Assembly (NCBI GenBank): GCA_007125255.1
Contig: SLDM01000424.1
Span: 1-5,111 of the forward strand
Direction of reading: 5' to 3'
DNA: 5,111 nucleotides
DNA from: Phycisphaerales bacterium
Lineage (GTDB): Bacteria > Planctomycetota > Phycisphaerae > Phycisphaerales > SM1A02
Both the position numbers and the translations under genes were made by a program. How positions within the stretch are numbered: position 1 is the stretch's first letter; each line of letters starts with the position of its first letter. The notes beneath the pieces are model-generated. The model saw nothing but the letters and a program-made list of their open reading frames with translations, made no database searches and had not been told where the DNA came from. This document shows positions 1-5,111 of the stretch, in pieces.

Positions 1-454
1 CGACCACCGAATCCTCGTTGAGACGCAGTACGTCTTCCACGTACATGCGTGTCCGGCCGAGCTCGATGGTGACCTGCAGATCAATATCATCCAGCATGTT
101 GAGGCCGGAGTGCTCACCGTCCTCACCGTGATCGGCTGAGGCGAAGTCCGGAAGATTCAGGGGCACGCCGTTTGCATCTGTACCGGCCGGGGTCGCTTCC
201 GCCGCGGACGCCTGATTCGCGGGCTCTTCATCCGCCGGGGCGGCATCGCCGGTGAGTGCATCGGCCGTGCCCCCATCGCCCGGAGCTTCATCAGATGTCT
301 CACGGCGAATCGTCTCCGCGGCCCGGTGGGCGGACTCCACCGCCTCTTCGGGGGAGGCGGGCGTTTCCGGCTGATCAGCGGTGCCTTCCGGCTGGCCGTC
401 AGCGTTCTCGCCGGGCGCCTTCGCGTCGCTGGATTCCGGTCGCTCTTCCGCCAT
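1..454 (-). CDS. fliN: Flagellar motor switch protein FliN, 3' end beyond the window
   Basis: Rotor (C-ring) component that works with FliM and FliG in torque generation and switching on the cytoplasmic face of the flagellar basal body. 151 codons are visible from the ATG at 454-452, and the reading frame is open to the left edge. Residues 1 to about 119 form a low-complexity stretch rich in Ala, Glu, Asp, Pro and Gly. From about residue 120 a SpoA/FliN domain begins, with LDDIDLQVTIELGRTRMYVE followed by DVLRLNEDSVV, close to the family pattern 'VTVELGRTRM...LL.L..GSVV'. The start is supported by AGGGAG six bases upstream. An in-frame ATG at 541-539 would add 29 residues but has no Shine-Dalgarno sequence. 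The N-terminal extension is longer than in the short (about 110-140 aa) proteobacterial FliN proteins, and most of the SpoA domain lies outside the window. FliM is unlikely because no N-terminal CheY-P-binding or CheC-like middle domain is seen. Last gene of the visible motA-motB-fliL-fliN series. Confidence 0.88.
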   Translation of the reverse strand, partial: MAEERPESSDAKAPGENADGQPEGTADQPETPASPEEAVESAHRAAETIRRETSDEAPGDGGTADALTGDAAPADEEPANQASAAEATPAGTDANGVPLNLPDFASADHGEDGEHSGLNMLDDIDLQVTIELGRTRMYVEDVLRLNEDSVV

Positions 455-460
455 CCGTGG

Positions 461-466
461 CTCCCT
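461..466 (-). promoter_or_regulatory. Ribosome binding site of fliN
   Basis: AGGGAG on the minus strand lies six bases before the ATG at 454. It decides in favour of this start over the in-frame ATG at 541, which lacks any purine-rich match. Confidence 0.6.
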
Positions 467-533
467 GCGCAAGTGTTGCGCGAACGATTGAGACCAACTG
501 CATCTCCGCGGAACTCCATTTCCGCACTCTGAG

Positions 534-548
534 TGGGCCATCGGCCCA
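534..548. repeat. Small inverted repeat in the fliL-fliN gap
   Basis: TGGGCC, a three-base loop (ATC on the plus strand), then GGCCCA form a perfect 6-bp inverted repeat. No T-tract follows on either strand, so it is not a convincing intrinsic terminator. It could be an operator, a weak mRNA hairpin between fliL and fliN, or chance in GC-rich DNA. Confidence 0.35.
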
Positions 549-566
549 ATGGTCCGGAAAACTTCA
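538..566 (-). promoter_or_regulatory. Possible sigma-28 (FliA)-like promoter upstream of fliN
   Basis: In the 137-bp gap between fliL and fliN the minus strand reads TGAAGTTT (566-559), a 13-base spacer, then GCCGATGG (545-538). The enteric FliA consensus is TAAAGTTT, 11 bases, GCCGATAA, so 7/8 and 6/8 positions match but the spacer is 2 bases too long. The placement, 84 bases before the fliN start, suits a promoter. The -10-like element overlaps an inverted repeat (534-548). The call is tentative: sequence resemblance only, with non-ideal spacing and an unknown organism. Confidence 0.2.
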
Positions 567-592
567 ACTTGGGCTTTGGATCGGTTCGACGA

Positions 593-1108
593 TCAGCTGT
601 CCACCCGGAAACCCGTTCCCATGACCACGACGCACTTCTCAACAATCGGGTCGCCGGACCGGTCATCGACTCCGAACCGCTGGTTCAGCAGTGAGTTAAC
701 CTTGCGGGTCAGCGTATCCAGGCGCGGCTCCTGGAAGTGGTGCGGCTCGCTGGTTCGCCAGATCGCACTGATCTCGGCACGGATCTCGTTCTGGAACTGA
801 TCGAGTTCCTGCCGGACGCGGTCGACGTGTCGCTCCCGCGTCTGGACGAAGATCTCCGTGTCGTAGAGGTACGTCACGCCGGTCCGGTTATTGGGCAGCC
901 GGGCATCCAGTACGAGCGTCTCCACGATCCGGTCGCCGCCCGCCACGTCGAGCTCGCCCGGCATGCTGGAGGCATCAACGCTGGCCGGACCGGCCCAGAG
1001 CATGACCACCCCCAGAATCAGGGCCGCCTCCAGGACCACAATCGCCATGATGATGATCATCATCTTGCGCTTGTTCTTGCCATCGGGTGCAGCAGTCTCA
1101 GCGGCCAT
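593..1108 (-). CDS. fliL: FliL-like flagellar basal body-associated membrane protein
   Basis: A 171-aa single-pass inner-membrane protein, the usual FliL size. Residues 1-15 are short, polar and Lys-rich at the end (KNKRK), residues 16-40 are a hydrophobic membrane segment, and the rest is periplasmic. The C-terminal domain has the FliL layout: beta-strand-like VTYLYDTEIFVQT, a charged helix with IRAEISAIWRTS, then RLDTLTRKVNSLLNQRFG and a final hydrophobic strand near VEKCVVVMGTGFRV. FliL proteins associate with the MotA/MotB stator and support its function. The start at 1108 is preferred over the in-frame ATG at 1153 because GGAGG sits nine bases upstream, the longer form would overlap motB by 40 bp, and family members begin shortly before the membrane segment. 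The gene starts 5 nt after the motB stop, implying translational coupling. Sequence identity to well-known FliL proteins looks low, so the name rests on both topology and context. Confidence 0.8.
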   Translation of the reverse strand: MAAETAAPDGKNKRKMMIIIMAIVVLEAALILGVVMLWAGPASVDASSMPGELDVAGGDRIVETLVLDARLPNNRTGVTYLYDTEIFVQTRERHVDRVRQELDQFQNEIRAEISAIWRTSEPHHFQEPRLDTLTRKVNSLLNQRFGVDDRSGDPIVEKCVVVMGTGFRVDS

Positions 1109-1113
1109 AGACC

Positions 1114-1872
1114 TTAACCTCCACGAGCCAGGTCGGGATCGGTCCCAAGCCAATCCGTATTGAGTTCTTCGACCAATTGCTCGGTCAGGATAATCTCGAC
1201 CCTCCGGTTTTCCTGCAGATCCGCTTCATCCACGGCCCGGGGGCGAACCGGCTGACGCGTTCCGACCGCCTCCAGACGAAAAACCCGGTCATCCAGCCCC
1301 ATCTCAAGCAGCACGTCCTTGATGTTGCGGGCCCGGTAGAAGCTGAGCTGGTCAAGATCGTCCCAGGGTGAATCGCCGGGAAGATACTTCAAGGCGGCAT
1401 GGCCGCGAATGATCACCTTGTTGTTGCGCCCGGCCAGGAGCGTGACCAGCCGCCGCAGCTCATGCCGAACGTTCGGATTGATCTCCGCACTGGCCTCGTC
1501 GAACATCGTCGGGCCGCCGAGCGTGAAGACGATCCCGTCCCGTACTTTGCGAACGCGCATCTGCGGCCCGTCGATTCCCGGGGCATCGTTCTGGGAGATC
1601 TTCGACTCATCGTTGTTCTTCAGCGCCATATGCTCGAGCGTCTCGACGATCGATTTGAGCGGCGGATCGTCGATCGGCAGGACGCCGATCCCTCCGGAAT
1701 AACCGAACGCCTCGCGGACCGCGGTGATGACGCGCTGATACTCGTGGTCGCGCTTGAGTTCCGAGAACATCTGCAGCAGAATGAAAAAGACGAGCAGCAG
1801 GGCCATCATGTCGCCGAAGGTGACGACCCATGCCGGAACGCCGGGCTGCTCCCGCTTGCGTTTCTTGGCCAT
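1114..1872 (-). CDS. motB: Flagellar motor stator protein MotB (PomB-like)
   Basis: A 252-aa stator subunit that forms the ion channel with MotA and anchors it to peptidoglycan. The N-terminus is basic (KKRKRE), followed by the MotB plug/TM motif PAWVVTFGDMMALLLVFFIL at residues 13-32. Asp21 matches the essential ion-binding aspartate (D32 in E. coli MotB, D24 in Vibrio PomB). The context of this segment and the following FSE and AFG resemble sodium-type PomB more than E. coli MotB, which is an inference. A linker of about 70 residues precedes an OmpA-like domain (about 105-232) containing IIRGHAA (155-160), LSFYRARNI (176-184), a VGTRQP turn and NRRVEI (222-227). The usual GHTD is GHAA here, so the canonical aspartate is missing. 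The gene starts 3 nt after the motA stop, with AAGGCGG eight bases upstream, and ends 5 nt before fliL. Confidence 0.93.
   Translation of the reverse strand: MAKKRKREQPGVPAWVVTFGDMMALLLVFFILLQMFSELKRDHEYQRVITAVREAFGYSGGIGVLPIDDPPLKSIVETLEHMALKNNDESKISQNDAPGIDGPQMRVRKVRDGIVFTLGGPTMFDEASAEINPNVRHELRRLVTLLAGRNNKVIIRGHAALKYLPGDSPWDDLDQLSFYRARNIKDVLLEMGLDDRVFRLEAVGTRQPVRPRAVDEADLQENRRVEIILTEQLVEELNTDWLGTDPDLARGG
1118..1122 (-). promoter_or_regulatory. Ribosome binding site of fliL inside the end of motB
   Basis: GGAGG on the minus strand overlaps the last Gly codons of motB, nine bases before the fliL ATG at 1108. It selects 1108 over the upstream ATG at 1153 and points to coupled translation with motB. 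Confidence 0.65.
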
Positions 1873-1875
1873 GGC

Positions 1876-2724
1876 TCAAGCCGCCTTTCGCTCATCATCC
1901 TCGGCGGGACGCAGGGTCGGGGGCAGGAAGGTCTTGAGCTTCGACTCAACGTTGCGCGGATTGTCCCCGGACTGAATGGACATCACGCCCTGGATGATGA
2001 TGGTCTTGTTGAGCACTTCCTCGTTCGACCGGATCGCGAGCTTGTCCGACATGGGCAGGAACAGGATGTTCGCCAGCAGCGATCCGTAGAGGGTGGTAAT
2101 GAGCGCCGCCGCCATGCCCGCTCCGATCTTGGAGGGGTCATCCATGTTGGAAAGCATCGCCACGAGGCCGATGAGCGTGCCGATCATGCCGAATGCCGGC
2201 GCGTATCGTCCCATCGCTTCCAGCATGCCGCGGCCGGATTCGTGCCGTTCGATCGTGTTCTCCAGTTCGGTCTCCATGATCGACTGGATGATCTCCGGAT
2301 CGGTGCCGTCCACCGCCATCCGCAGGCCGTTGACCAGGAAGGGCTCATCCATCTCCTCGGTCATGTTTTCGAGGGCGAGGATGCCGTCACGGCGGGCGAT
2401 CTCCGCCAGCTCCACGAGCTGGCCGATGAGATCGTTGGGATTGGCCGCCTTGTGAAAGAAGACCTTGGCCGAGATCACCGGAATGCGGAAGAATCGGGCG
2501 AGGGGATAGGCGGTCAAGGTGGCGGCGGTCGCGCCCCCGATAACGATGAACATGGAGGGGACGTTGAGGTACGCCATCGCCGATCCGCCCAGCAGAATCG
2601 CCAGCGCAATGCACGCAATTCCCAACAGCAATCCCAGGAGCGATGCGAGATCCACTGCGGCCTCCGACAAAACGTTCATGCGGTCCGCCGACGGACGGCG
2701 AATCCGACTGTCCCGCTTGGTCAT
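1876..2724 (-). CDS. motA: Flagellar motor stator protein MotA (PomA-like)
   Basis: A 282-aa integral membrane protein that forms the stator channel with MotB and contacts the rotor protein FliG. Four membrane segments lie at roughly residues 28-49, 53-75, 174-194 and 204-227. Conserved PomA-type blocks include LLGGSAMAYLNVPSMFIVIG (45-64), the cytoplasmic charged loop ARRDGILALE (110-119; Arg111, Arg112 and Glu119 align with PomA R88, K89, E96), GMIGTLIGLVAMLSNMDDP (179-197) and LITTLYGSLLANILFLP (208-224). Thr183 and Thr210/211 match positions linked to sodium coupling in PomA. The start is uncertain: ATG 2724 (weak GAGA signal) or ATG 2679 (residue 16, after GGCGGA), the latter giving 267 aa and a more family-typical N-terminus. 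The frame stays open to 3066, but that extension lies antisense to asnB and is rejected. First gene of the motor operon. Confidence 0.93.
   Translation of the reverse strand: MTKRDSRIRRPSADRMNVLSEAAVDLASLLGLLLGIACIALAILLGGSAMAYLNVPSMFIVIGGATAATLTAYPLARFFRIPVISAKVFFHKAANPNDLIGQLVELAEIARRDGILALENMTEEMDEPFLVNGLRMAVDGTDPEIIQSIMETELENTIERHESGRGMLEAMGRYAPAFGMIGTLIGLVAMLSNMDDPSKIGAGMAAALITTLYGSLLANILFLPMSDKLAIRSNEEVLNKTIIIQGVMSIQSGDNPRNVESKLKTFLPPTLRPAEDDERKAA
1881..1887 (-). promoter_or_regulatory. Ribosome binding site of motB inside the end of motA
   Basis: AAGGCGG, one mismatch from AAGGAGG, lies eight bases before the motB ATG and within the last codons of motA. The arrangement suggests coupled translation of the two stator subunits. 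Confidence 0.5.
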
Positions 2725-2886
2725 CGGAATGGTCTCGCGCCGACTTGAGCCCGCCCGCCCAGTTGCGCCCGATAGTGCAGCCCGCGCCGGACGCCGGCGC
2801 CGGACGGTCCGGCCCCCTGCCGCCGGAGGCCGGGAATCGGGACGATCTCTGATCCGCGGGCACAGACCTGATAAAGTCCCCGATTC
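2725..2886. promoter_or_regulatory. Divergent intergenic region between motA and asnB
   Basis: This 162-bp stretch must hold the promoters of both the leftward motor genes and the rightward asnB gene unless transcription enters from further away. No convincing sigma-70, sigma-54 or sigma-28 promoter pair could be assigned on either strand. A GATAAA at 2870-2875 could be a -10-like element for asnB but has no good -35 partner. No strong Shine-Dalgarno sequence precedes asnB, and only a weak one precedes motA. The middle carries a dense cluster of GC palindromes (2784-2813). Confidence 0.5.
2784..2813. repeat. Cluster of direct and inverted repeats in the divergent region
   Basis: GCGCCGGACG occurs twice, at 2784-2793 and 2797-2806, a 13-bp period. 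CCGGCGCCGG at 2794-2803 is a perfect 10-bp palindrome. GCCGGAC and GTCCGGC at 2799-2805 and 2807-2813 form a perfect inverted repeat around one base. The position between divergent genes fits an operator or an mRNA-leader hairpin, but GC-rich DNA produces such patterns readily, so the function is unknown. Confidence 0.4.
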
Positions 2887-4854
2887 ATGTGCGGAATCGG
2901 CGGTATTCTCAGACGTGATGGTCAGGCGATCCCCGACGCGTGGATCGAGCGAATCGATGCGCGCATCGCCTGGCGTGGACCGGATGGCCGGGGCCGCTTC
3001 CGTGATCGGTGCACGAACATCGATGAGGAGGGCCGGGAGCGAACGGTCGAGATCGCCCTGGTCCATCGGCGACTCTCAATCCTCGATCACGAGACCGGCG
3101 ATCAGCCCATGATCAGTGAACGGGGGCGCGATGGCACGGAAGGGCTGCTTGCGGTCGTCTTCAACGGGTGCATCTACAATCACCGGTCGCTGCGCCGCGA
3201 ACTTGAATCCGGTGGTCATGTCTTCTCGAGCCGTCACAGTGACACCGAGGTTCTGCTGCACGGTTACCGCGAATGGGGGGCGGCGCTGACCGACCATCTC
3301 GAAGGCATGTACGCCTTCGCGCTCTGGGACCGCCACCGGCAATCGCTCATGCTGGCCCGCGACTGGTTCGGCGAGAAACCGCTCTATCTGCGCTGGGCCA
3401 TCGACGGCGCGAAAGGCACGCTGGCGTTCTGCAGCGATGCGCGTTCCCTGGCGGAAACGGGAAGCCGGCACCGTCCCTTTCCGCCCCGGCGGACCCGGCT
3501 CTGGACGGAGCGCTACCTCCAGCTCGGCTACAACTTCCGCGGCGCTACGATCTATGATGGCGCGGGCGATGGCGCGGGCGATGGTTCGGGAGATGGTTCG
3601 GGAGATGAAGCGGAGCATGGGATGGGCGGCGGCGTGCGCAACCTCCCCCCGACCATGGCCGAGCGGATCGATGAACTCATGCCGCGCGCGCCGCGCGAAA
3701 CGCACACCGAACGGGAGTTCGCCGAACTCATCGACCAGGCGGTGGCCCGGCGACTCGATGCGGATGTGCCGCTCGGCTGCTTCCTGAGCGGCGGGATCGA
3801 TTCGTCCCTGATCGCCGCCTCTGCCGTCGCGCACCACCCCGACCTTCGGACCTACTGTGTGCGCATGCCGGATGCGCGCTACGATGAATCGCACCTCGCG
3901 GCGGAGGTCGCGGAACATCTCGGCACCCGCCACGCGACGCTGGACGTGACCGGCGATCCGGCCGCCGACCTGCGGCACCTGGTCGAGACGCTCGGACAGC
4001 CCTTCGGCGACAGTTCAATTCTCGCGGCCTACCAGGTCAGCCGCGCGGCACGGGAGCACGTGAAGGTCGCGCTCTCCGGCGATGGAGGCGACGAATTGTT
4101 TCTCGGGTACCAGCGTCACATGGCGGCCCGTCCGCTCAACCGCCACCGTCGTCTGCTGCAATGGATTCCCCGCCGCTGGCTTCGCGGGTCGCACCCCACT
4201 TCACGGAAGCATCGACTCGCGCGGCTCGGCGCGATGGCCCGCGACCTGCGACTGCTCGGGATCGTCAGCATGGAATCACTCTTCACCCAGCACCAGATCT
4301 ACGATCTTCTGGGCGGCCCGGCCCGGTCACCGGTGACCGTTGACCGGACCGGAGATCCGATGCAGGCCCTGCGGCGGTTCGATCTGGTGAGCTATCTGCC
4401 GGACGACCTGCTCATGAAAGTCGATACCGCATCGATGGCGGCCGGCCTGGAGGTGCGCTGTCCGTTTCTCGATCGCGATCTCGCGAGAGCCGCGCTGGCG
4501 GCCCCGACCTGGCAGCTCGCGCCGAACGGCCGGCGCAAGGGACTCCTGCGGAACATCACCCGCCGGTTCCTCCCGGAACATCTCGTCGACCGGCCGAAGA
4601 TGGGATTCGCGGTCCCGATCGGCGAATGGCTGCGCGATGAATCGCACACGCTGCACACGCTGATGCGTCAGGTTCTCTGTACCGGGGAACCGTTCGGTCC
4701 GGTGAAAACGGACTCAACCGCCCTGTCACGGCTGGTCGATGAACACCTCGCCGGTACGATGGATCACGGCCAGCGACTCTTCGCATTGTTGACGCTGGGT
4801 CTCTGGTGGCAGACGGTTCGGCGGGGCGTGGAGAATGAGACGGCAACCGCATGA
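2887..4854 (+). CDS. asnB: Asparagine synthase (glutamine-hydrolysing), AsnB type
   Basis: A 655-aa cytoplasmic enzyme that uses glutamine and ATP to amidate aspartate or, in glycan loci, possibly another carboxylate. The start is fixed by MCGIGGI: Cys2 becomes the N-terminal nucleophile of the class II glutaminase domain (about 1-215). Its motifs are WRGPDG (29-34), HRRLSILD (60-67), FNGCIYNH (92-99), HSDTEVLLHGY (117-127) and ARDWFGEKPLY (157-167). The synthetase domain (about 270-640) has the PP-loop SGGIDSS (301-307), ALSGDGGDELFLGY (395-408), YLPDDLLMKVDTASMAAGLE (503-522) with CPFLD after it, and RPKMGFAVPIGEWLR (569-583). Catalytic motifs appear intact, with one change: FNGEIYN of standard AsnB is FNGCIYN (Cys95). 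Residues 226-249 are a Gly/Asp-rich insert encoded by a 12-bp tandem repeat, making the protein slightly long. There is no clear ribosome binding site. The stop overlaps the next gene by 4 nt, suggesting a shared glycan-related operon. Confidence 0.93.
   Translation: MCGIGGILRRDGQAIPDAWIERIDARIAWRGPDGRGRFRDRCTNIDEEGRERTVEIALVHRRLSILDHETGDQPMISERGRDGTEGLLAVVFNGCIYNHRSLRRELESGGHVFSSRHSDTEVLLHGYREWGAALTDHLEGMYAFALWDRHRQSLMLARDWFGEKPLYLRWAIDGAKGTLAFCSDARSLAETGSRHRPFPPRRTRLWTERYLQLGYNFRGATIYDGAGDGAGDGSGDGSGDEAEHGMGGGVRNLPPTMAERIDELMPRAPRETHTEREFAELIDQAVARRLDADVPLGCFLSGGIDSSLIAASAVAHHPDLRTYCVRMPDARYDESHLAAEVAEHLGTRHATLDVTGDPAADLRHLVETLGQPFGDSSILAAYQVSRAAREHVKVALSGDGGDELFLGYQRHMAARPLNRHRRLLQWIPRRWLRGSHPTSRKHRLARLGAMARDLRLLGIVSMESLFTQHQIYDLLGGPARSPVTVDRTGDPMQALRRFDLVSYLPDDLLMKVDTASMAAGLEVRCPFLDRDLARAALAAPTWQLAPNGRRKGLLRNITRRFLPEHLVDRPKMGFAVPIGEWLRDESHTLHTLMRQVLCTGEPFGPVKTDSTALSRLVDEHLAGTMDHGQRLFALLTLGLWWQTVRRGVENETATA
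3556..3603 (+). repeat. Four-unit 12-bp tandem repeat within asnB
   Basis: Four in-phase 12-bp units: GATGGCGCGGGC at 3556 and 3568, then GATGGTTCGGGA at 3580 and 3592, with a decayed fifth unit after them. Within each pair the units are identical, and between pairs they differ at four positions, which suggests two rounds of duplication. They encode DGAG, DGAG, DGSG, DGSG (residues 224-239). Because the unit is a multiple of three, copy number can change without a frameshift. Confidence 0.95.
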
Positions 4855-5111
4855 GTTCGCACTCCTCACCCAACCCCTCCCTCCCCCGCGTGCTGCACGT
4901 GATCTCGAACATCGATCCACGCGGCGGCGGCCCCGCGACCGCGCTGGTCGGCCTCTGCCGGGCCCAGCGCAAGGTGCTTGACCAGCCGGTGTCGGTGGTG
5001 ACGACCTACCGCGACCAGGCGGACCTCTCCCACGTGCGCACGCTCGCCGACCTGGGCGTCACGGTCCACGCCCTGGGACCGGCCCGGGGACCGCTCGCCC
5101 GGCACGCGCAG
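4851..5111 (+). CDS. Glycosyltransferase, GT4-like N-terminal domain, 3' end beyond the window
   Basis: 87 codons are visible from the ATG at 4851, open to the right edge. After a short Ser/Pro-rich leader, residues 13-32 read RVLHVISNIDPRGGGPATAL, the typical first strand and Gly-rich loop of GT4-family GT-B glycosyltransferases, which contribute to acceptor/donor binding. A second strand, VSVVTTYRDQ, and a third, GVTVHALGP, follow as expected for the N-terminal Rossmann-like domain. Enzymes of this group transfer sugars from nucleotide-sugars to growing polysaccharides or lipid-linked acceptors at the cytoplasmic membrane face. The ATG overlaps the asnB stop (ATGA), so the two genes are very probably co-transcribed and translationally coupled; no good Shine-Dalgarno sequence is near. 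The C-terminal catalytic half with the E-x7-E motif is outside the window, so donor and acceptor cannot be named. Confidence 0.85.
   Translation, partial: MSSHSSPNPSLPRVLHVISNIDPRGGGPATALVGLCRAQRKVLDQPVSVVTTYRDQADLSHVRTLADLGVTVHALGPARGPLARHAQ

Noticed and set aside
534..548. The inverted repeat in the fliL-fliN gap as an intrinsic terminator.
   Set aside because: The stem is only 6 bp with a three-base loop and no T-tract follows on either strand.
157..666. A 169-codon minus-strand frame overlapping fliN and the end of fliL.
   Set aside because: It is out of frame with both recognised genes and has an Arg/Pro-rich composition typical of a shifted frame in GC-rich DNA.
1399..2748. A 449-codon open frame on the plus strand, opposite motB and motA.
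   Set aside because: It is antisense to two strongly recognisable genes. The translation is rich in Arg, His, Asp, Glu and Gln with no recognisable domain, as expected from mirrored GC-rich codons.
2745..2776. TTGAGC and GATAGT as a plus-strand sigma-70 promoter for asnB.
   Set aside because: The 20-base spacer is too long and both hexamers match the consensus poorly.
2725..3066. N-terminal extension of the motA frame by 114 residues.
   Set aside because: It crosses the intergenic region and runs antisense into the start of asnB. MotA proteins begin just before the first membrane segment, and the extra sequence is low-complexity Arg/Pro-rich.
3076..3978. A 300-codon minus-strand open frame inside asnB.
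   Set aside because: It is a shadow of asnB. The repeated RTIARAI-like pattern is just the reverse reading of the tandem repeat, and no domain is seen.
4556..4972. A minus-strand frame across the asnB-glycosyltransferase junction.
   Set aside because: It is antisense to two genes with clear family motifs and has no recognisable protein features.

Overview
This 5.1 kb, GC-rich (visibly above 60%) bacterial window holds two divergent gene groups that meet at an intergenic region near 2725-2886. No RNA gene, CRISPR array, insertion sequence or integrase is visible. The gene content says flagellated bacterium with an envelope-glycan locus. A planctomycete-like (Phycisphaerae-like) origin is a weak guess from overall protein character and is not proven by anything here.

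Left part, minus strand (1-2724): a flagellar motor operon read right to left as motA (PomA-like stator), motB (PomB-like stator), a fliL-like gene, then fliN, which runs off the left edge. motA/motB are 3 nt apart and motB/fliL 5 nt apart, so translation is probably coupled, with each ribosome binding site lying at or in the end of the upstream gene. fliN is separated from fliL by 137 bp, and fliM, often found between these two genes, is absent from that position. MotA and MotB form the ion-conducting stator, FliL is a membrane protein associated with the stator, and FliN is part of the rotor switch (C-ring). Motifs in MotA and MotB resemble the sodium-driven PomA/PomB type.

Right part, plus strand (2887-5111): an asparagine synthetase B-type, glutamine-dependent amidotransferase, followed with a 4-nt ATGA overlap by the first 87 codons of a GT4-like glycosyltransferase. 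AsnB-like enzymes next to glycosyltransferases are common in exopolysaccharide, capsule or O-antigen loci, so this pair probably begins a surface-glycan operon and not only asparagine biosynthesis.

No clearly new biological system is seen. The points most worth a second look are: a 12-bp tandem repeat in asnB that adds a Gly/Asp-rich insert inside the normally compact TIYDG-VRNLPP segment; a Glu-to-Cys change in the AsnB glutamine-binding motif (NGCIYN); loss of the usual GHTD aspartate in the MotB peptidoglycan-binding domain (GHAA); and a sigma-28-like sequence in the fliL-fliN gap.
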